A stretch of 48,593 nucleotides of DNA from Davidsoniella eucalypti (taxonomy: Eukaryota; Ascomycota; Sordariomycetes; Microascales; Ceratocystidaceae): the NCBI GenBank assembly GCA_004009845.1, contig RMBW01000159.1, positions 1 through 48,593 on the forward strand, written 5' to 3'. The notes under the pieces were generated by a model. It had not been told where the DNA came from. It was given only the letters and a program-made list of their open reading frames with translations, and ran no database searches. Made by a program: the position numbers and the translations under genes. Shown in pieces: positions 42,836 through 48,593 of the stretch (its first letter is position 1; each line of letters starts with the position of its first letter).

Positions 42836-43659
42836 TCTGTGTGATATAATATGGAGTGATATTCCGAGTTGGTGAAGTGGAAGTAGTTGATAAGATGGCA
42901 ACGTATTAATGAATGGTGTTAAAGTGGGGCGGAGCTTTGTGACACTGCGATGGACTATTTAGGGTTTGCGGTAATAAAAGGATATAAGTCCAGCTTAGAA
43001 GTGCAATGAGAAGATCTTGTTTCTAGACAAGAATACGAGGTGAAAAATGAAAATGAAAGAGGCAAGTAATAAAAGAATAATAGGAACTTAAAGAATACGA
43101 AATAAAACGAAATTTAGAAGAAATAAAGCAAGTGTTATGTTGTTCGGTGATACAAAGTGATAGTACTGGTTTTTGGCGAAGGTCCAGATAGGTATTGAGG
43201 AGAATGTGGTGTTATAGCGTTGATATTCAAATTTTTGGAAGAGATGCAGCCCAATCTTCGATAGAGAGAGTGGAAATTGAAGGGCAGATAAGGCAGAGAA
43301 CCAAAAACGAAGACTTCTTCGGCAGACGAGGAATGGGCAACGAGCCATTATATCCTAACCAACAACCAAGTAGCCATGTAATATTGCTTTCAGGGATGGC
43401 GAGCCTTCATGTCTGACAATCGATAAACTGCAATATTAATCGAATTTCAGGCGACGTGGACATTGATACGAGATAAAATAACAATCAAATACAGAGTCAC
43501 ATAATTGTAACATGGGGTACCACGGCCATATCGACGGAGGACGAACAAAGGATTAGCGTCTCCACCCCTCAGATCAAAACGGGCAGCCATCGTTGGGTAC
43601 TGTTGGAGCAAGCAGAGGCCGCATGAGCGCTGAGCCAGTCTGACTTATTCCCTATCGGG

Positions 43660-43691
43660 TGGTGGTAGCGGTAGCGGTAGCAGCAGCAGTC
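43660..43691. repeat. GGT/AGC-type microsatellite
   Basis: GGTGGTGGTAGCGGTAGCGG followed by TAGCAGCAGCAG; imperfect triplet repeat in non-coding DNA. Confidence 0.75.
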
Positions 43692-46600
43692 ATAATCATG
43701 GCAAGCAATGCCTAGCCCTCCTCCGCTAGCACCGATGGCCAAACGGAAAAAGAGAAGAGGGAAGAAGAAAAAAAAGCATAGATAAAGAGGGCAACTATGA
43801 GGCCACTGCACTAGCAAGCCGGAGATCTTAGTTGTCGGCTTCGTATAGAATTCTAGCCTCATGAGGAACCGCCATCGCTTCCTCCTGCCACTGTGGATGA
43901 CGGAATGCCAGGACCGTAGTGCTCGGTTAGGGTAAACCAAAGAACAAAAATAGTGAAGGCCACAGGGCAAGTAGAGGCCCAGAGACACCGTCTGGCGCTA
44001 GCATCAAGTATCTGTATAAGCTGGCCCACCAAGTACCACTGGCTGTAACAGTATCGTACTGGTGTTTTGGTATGCGCTGGCATGTTGAGGGCTATCCAAA
44101 CGTTGTGAGACAGGCAGGACATACATAGCAACAACAGTGGGTGGTCCTAATCCAAAAACAACATCCAGTTGAAACCATGTCTAATCCCTCAACTCAACAC
44201 AAAGATAGTCCCAGGCGAGGTGTCCCTGGATTAAAAGCCTTGGAAAGCCCTGTAACCTTTGCCGCCGCCGCATTAGAAGCCTTGTTGTAAACACATTCGC
44301 TCCATAATTTAACAGACAGTGATGTGTGAAAGCTCAGATTTCTTACGCCGAATGATCACATTCGTTCCAGGCAGGCGTTTTGAGGCAAGGAGACCACCTA
44401 GAGAAAGAAAAGTGGCGTTAGTGTCCAGTCATGAAGCACTCGCTTACGAGGCAATGTTGGATCGAACATTTAGTAGACAGCCGTAACCCAATGATCCAAG
44501 CCTTCCGATACAGACCAAGGCTCTGTTGATACATCAAGTCAAAGTGATGAAGATGGGCAGATTCAATTGATGATTCAAAGTTTTGGTTGTACAATTCCAA
44601 CTCCTGGATTGCATTGCTTGTAGTTGGTAAATAAAATGATAGAAATCGCTTGATGGGCAAAGATTCCGTTAGTGTTGGGGAAGAATTTTTTTTCTCCTCT
44701 GTTGTCTCTAGACATAAATAAAGGCTGACTAAAGACACACTAACAAAATCCCATATTTTTGATAGGGTTGGACCACAGTAGGGTTAGGGTTCAAAGGTAA
44801 TTAACTAGTAGATATAAGTTGTAAGTCAAACCGTTGTAGGTATAGTGATGCTATTCATGCCTCTTAGTTGTGGCTTAATAAACAATGATAATAGTATGAC
44901 TTACACAGGGCCCAGTAATCAGACGATACAGGGCTGCTCTGATACAAATCAGGGTGACGGTTTTGTCGCAAGAGCTTCGGTTCTTTTGTATGTCTGAAAG
45001 AACCGTAGAACAGCTGACCATGATGAATTAATTGCAATCATCTATTGCTTCATTTTCCGCGGCAGTGAAAACCCGAATTTCGTATATCTTGCAGTTGACT
45101 GGCTTTTTATTTTTATCCTGTTTTGATCTATAGTGTATGTGCTTCAAGTCAAAACTTCATGCGTAAGTGGTGAAATGCCGAGCCTCAGTCATTTCCTGAT
45201 CAGCGCGGCTTGATCACACTGGACAATGCTCCTTTTGCCCATTTGACAGTGACGATTAATGCAGCCGTCGAAGCCAAACGTACAAACACATATGGCCTGA
45301 AATAAGGAACAAAAGAGAGCCAAAACACCATCTCCGTCAGCATGGGACAGAACATCAAACAGATGACCAAATCTCTTATACGCATTGGATACAGTGAGGC
45401 CCATAAGCCATCCTAATTTGTCCATATGCCTGCTACCCCTCCTTGATAGAGCTTTGGAGGTGGCGTTAGAAAGCCGTTGCTGTCTTATAAGCCAATGCCG
45501 GCGTGCAAAGCAAGCCAATATCACGGCGTACATGTATGAGGCTACAGTGCATATGTGAATGTACATATTGTACCTACAATTAGCATCGTATGAAAATGCC
45601 CGTACAGGACATACGCACCCACCACTATTATTGGCGTTTTGTGCCTTGGATGTGCCTCATGCATATGATAGGTGCTATGTATGCACATAAGTATGTGTAC
45701 ATATGCTGTTATAGCACACACCATAAGCTTGATGCAGGCAAACTGTGAGGCGGGCTCGGCTGGGCTTGAATATGCGGTTACGTGATCCACCTTTGACTTA
45801 CTCGCCCGCTCTTAACCATTCAATCCAAGCTGCGATGTGCTATTGCCTGGCGATCTATGCGTACAAAGCGCTACTATTGGTGGCATATATGTATGTACTG
45901 TCGTTTTCGTCTTTGGCGGTGTGTCTCCTATCACACAAACATGACATACAGACACAGTGTCTCTCTGTGCATTTGTATTTTTCACTTTCACTTTCATATA
46001 ACTGTGGCGCACAACGAAACCTACATACAGCTTGTTTTGGCGCCGTGCTTTCTGACGTTTCCCTGCATATCTCAGCCCCATATGGTTTGCTGCAAACCAA
46101 CTGGTGATAAAACCACGAAAGCATACAGATACACCAACAGGCATCCTTGAAATAACACTAGACGCCCTCTAATCGTTACATTTGCTTAACGAGAACACGG
46201 TAATTCGTCTTGCATTGCCAGGCCTAGAGCGGTAATCTTGTAAGACGTACACATGTGTAGTTGGTTGTGCCACAAGAAAAGATAAATATATTATATATAC
46301 ATGATTTTCGGGGCTATTTTGTTTTCCTGCTTGCTTTTGTACAGATATCTGTAGTTCCTTTCGTGATTTGGTTACAGTCAGTTAGTCCATAGCTAAACTA
46401 AAACGTCATCAAGCTAGGGAGGTGATTAACCTCATCGCCAGCCTTCTTTTTGCAAGGGATAAGTAGTATGTATGCTACCAGGCACTTTGTCTTTTTATAT
46501 TTACTTTGCTGCGCTCGGCTTTACTGGGTGTGTGTTTGATATGCTATTCTAGCCCTGTCCCCAACCTCGATACATGAACATATTTGTAGTATAATGATCA

Positions 46601-47403
46601 AAGGCTTCGACGTATATTTCTGTAAAATTGCATCTAATATGGCGTGGAACGGGATATATGCGGAACTGGGTTTTGCCATATTGGCATGCTAGTGCCTCCT
46701 GCTGCCACAACTATGGTACATTTGTGCTATTTAGTGCCCAGCGGTATCTAATAATGACAACCTTTTCCAATAAACCAACACACAATGCAACATCTAGACG
46801 ATTCTCAAACCCATACGGCGTTGCATCTCCATAAAATGGCTGTGCCTCTAACAGCTTTCGTCACTGCCAGTCAACAGACCATCAACTAGCCTTCGGTCCT
46901 AGCTTGTTTTAGCGGAATGTTACAGGGAGCGACCTGTCTTGGTATTTCTATTTTCAGTTACATAGCTGGATGGATCAGTTGACAAACTTGCAAACGAGAA
47001 GAAAGAAGGAAAGAGAAAAAAAAAAACAATAAACGGAAAAGGCGAGACTGCAAACAGCAAATGGCTGTGTATCTTTGTATGGTTGAGCAAGTTTTAGCGG
47101 TATTTCCGGTATTTGTGAGCAAGATAACAACCAAGATTACATATATACGTATACACAGCTATCGAAAATCAAAAGTCCGCTGGACCCGTACCAGAGACGG
47201 CGATAGGCATCGAAATACTAAGTGTACACAGCATGTCGTCTAGATTATATGTCACAAGATGGTCGAAGATAGGAGGGATTTGTGTTTATGGCCACAGTTT
47301 TGACGCTTAGGGGGCCGCTAGTTATGACCGCCGACCTATTCCTCGGCCACTCCTAGTTGTTGTATTATCTGTAGAGTTCTGGTAGAGGCTAGCGTGGCAA
47401 CAG

Positions 47404-47407
<4 letters not shown>

Positions 47408-47435
<28 letters not shown>
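47408..47435. repeat. Poly(T) run, 28 bases
   Basis: The longest homopolymer in the window. Read on the minus strand it is a poly(A) that could be the tail of a retrotransposed RNA, but no element or gene is recognisable beside it. Confidence 0.85.
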
Positions 47436-48593
47436 GGAACCAATTCCCGACAAATCACAATGGTGACACGATAGAATATCCGGGATTCTCGATAAGCGCC
47501 TGGAATACAGGACCAATGACTACCTGTACAGAAACCAGCTCTGGGAATCATCAACATGGTTTCAAGTGGCGGTTTGTGTGCTACTACTAGTCTATTCTGT
47601 GAGTCTTAGGGCGGGGTTGGTACAAGGTTTGATAAGGGCAGCAAAGGGCAGCATCAATGAAAGCTTCGATACGTGTTTCATTACATGCCTTGACAGATAG
47701 ATGGACATTTATATTTATTCGTGTGCCTTGTCATCGAAGAAGAGTTAAACATATCGTCGTTGCCAGAGGGAGAACTGCTGTTGTTGCTTCAAATTGATAC
47801 ACACATATGTATTATAGCAAATACGATTATGGATATATCATGCTGATGATTCAAATCACTAGATCCTTGTTCTGGGACAGCAATTGGTCATGGCTTACTA
47901 TGTCTGAATTATGATCAACGCTTTATTTTCTTATCAACGCCAACAATATGAATAACATGATGTAACTGCTCCATACTCTGCCGCCGGGCTATTACCCTCA
48001 CAGATTATGAGTTTAGTCTCATCGTTGTAGATACGTAACAAGTTGCATGAGTATGTACAATCTGTGTTCCAGATATGGAAAAACCCCGAGAATGGCGAGA
48101 TTTACGGAATGGGGCGCGGGTCTGCTCTTACTAAGGCCAAGTAGGGAAATAAAGTACAATTGCAGATACTAAATGATACTGCCAGGGCACTAGGGCATAA
48201 GGGCCTTTGTCCTCAGGCTATTTCTAGTGCGGGCTGCTCGGTTGCCACAGCGGGTGGTAGTAAAAGTTGTAGTGTGTAGTGTGTAGCGCTAGTTAGACCA
48301 AAGCATCTAGAACATCTCTGTACAGAGAATGCAATGGATCGTCCGGCCAAGCATAGGCAAAGTGGTCCAGACACGATGGCGACTAATAGCCCCAGATGAT
48401 TCCGGGTTTTATATTCGACTATAGCCGGGGTAGAAACATGATGTAATATTCCGTTGTTCACGAAAGAAAAAGCACTAGGATCTCACTCTAATACATAGTT
48501 ATGACTGAGAACTCCGCCCCTTTTATTTTGCAAAATTTGCGTAGTTCCTCGCTCCTTTCGAGGAGATATCTACAGCTTTGCATGTAATTCAGA

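Larger units (their letters stand above)
42836..48593. other. Non-coding stretch to the window end, 5.8 kb
   Basis: Upstream of the kinase; the first few hundred bases are its likely 5' UTR and promoter. It holds a GGTAGC/GCA microsatellite (43660-43691), two TTAGGG units (about 44779-44791) and a 28-base T run (47408-47435). Every ORF is short, with no protein-like composition. No tRNA or rRNA is seen. Confidence 0.5.

Noticed and set aside
44779..44791. TTAGGG repeated twice, like telomere sequence
   Set aside because: Two units are expected by chance or serve as ordinary binding sites; there is no array, so it is not a sign of a chromosome end.
1..48593. CRISPR arrays, rRNA genes, further tRNA genes, U6-like RNA
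   Set aside because: No spaced direct repeats, no rRNA segments and no second canonical B box (GGTTCGANTCC) were seen on reading; a tRNAscan and Infernal run would settle it.

Overview
The window looks like nuclear DNA of a filamentous ascomycete (Pezizomycotina; probably Sordariomycetes, perhaps Hypocreales). The evidence is short introns (60-115 nt) with GT(or GC)...CTAAC/TAAT...AG signals, typical fungal genes (GH16, AATase, CSC1/OSCA, human-type Dpm1, Ran1-type kinase) and a Tad1-like LINE. The species cannot be fixed from the sequence alone. There are no rRNA genes, CRISPR arrays or bacterial features. All gene models are read by eye.

Layout. 1-5669 is a retroelement block on the + strand. 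It starts with a 5'-incomplete LINE: the end of ORF1 with zinc knuckles, then an endonuclease-RT-RNase H ORF2 carrying one frameshift, ending in an (AAC)11 tail. Two near-identical ~530-bp non-autonomous copies follow, each also ending in (AAC)n. Nine bases after the last tail comes an intact tRNA-Cys(GCA) gene (5679-5750). 6414-7678 (-) is a three-exon secreted GH16 glycosidase with a four-repeat propeptide. 10440-11780 (+) is a multi-pass membrane protein of unknown function. 12485-18022 (-) is an intronless 1845-residue disordered protein with one membrane segment near its C-terminus. 22412-24007 (+) is an HxxxD alcohol O-acetyltransferase-like enzyme, convergent with a CSC1/OSCA-type channel at 24335-27512 (-). 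32285-35564 (+) is a run of three co-oriented genes: DPM1, an RG-rich CSN8/PSMD8/eIF3K-like protein and TMA7. 41224-42835 (-) is a Ran1-type protein kinase.

The rest is gene-poor. Gaps of about 2.8, 4.4, 4.8, 5.7 and 5.8 kb hold no long coding ORF; one small coding-like ORF (28856-29053) is the exception worth testing. The genes do not form an evident pathway or biosynthetic cluster: most are housekeeping (glycosylation, translation, ion channel, signalling) with scattered secretory or accessory genes.

The most notable signals are: (1) three non-LTR elements stacked head to tail at the 5' flank of a tRNA gene, sharing an (AAC)n 3' end; (2) LINE ORF1 and ORF2 lying in the same frame, separated by a single TAA immediately followed by ATG; (3) a His/Pro-rich tandem-repeat propeptide with a dibasic site in front of a GH16 domain; (4) a stop-free 60-nt GC-AG intron in TMA7.
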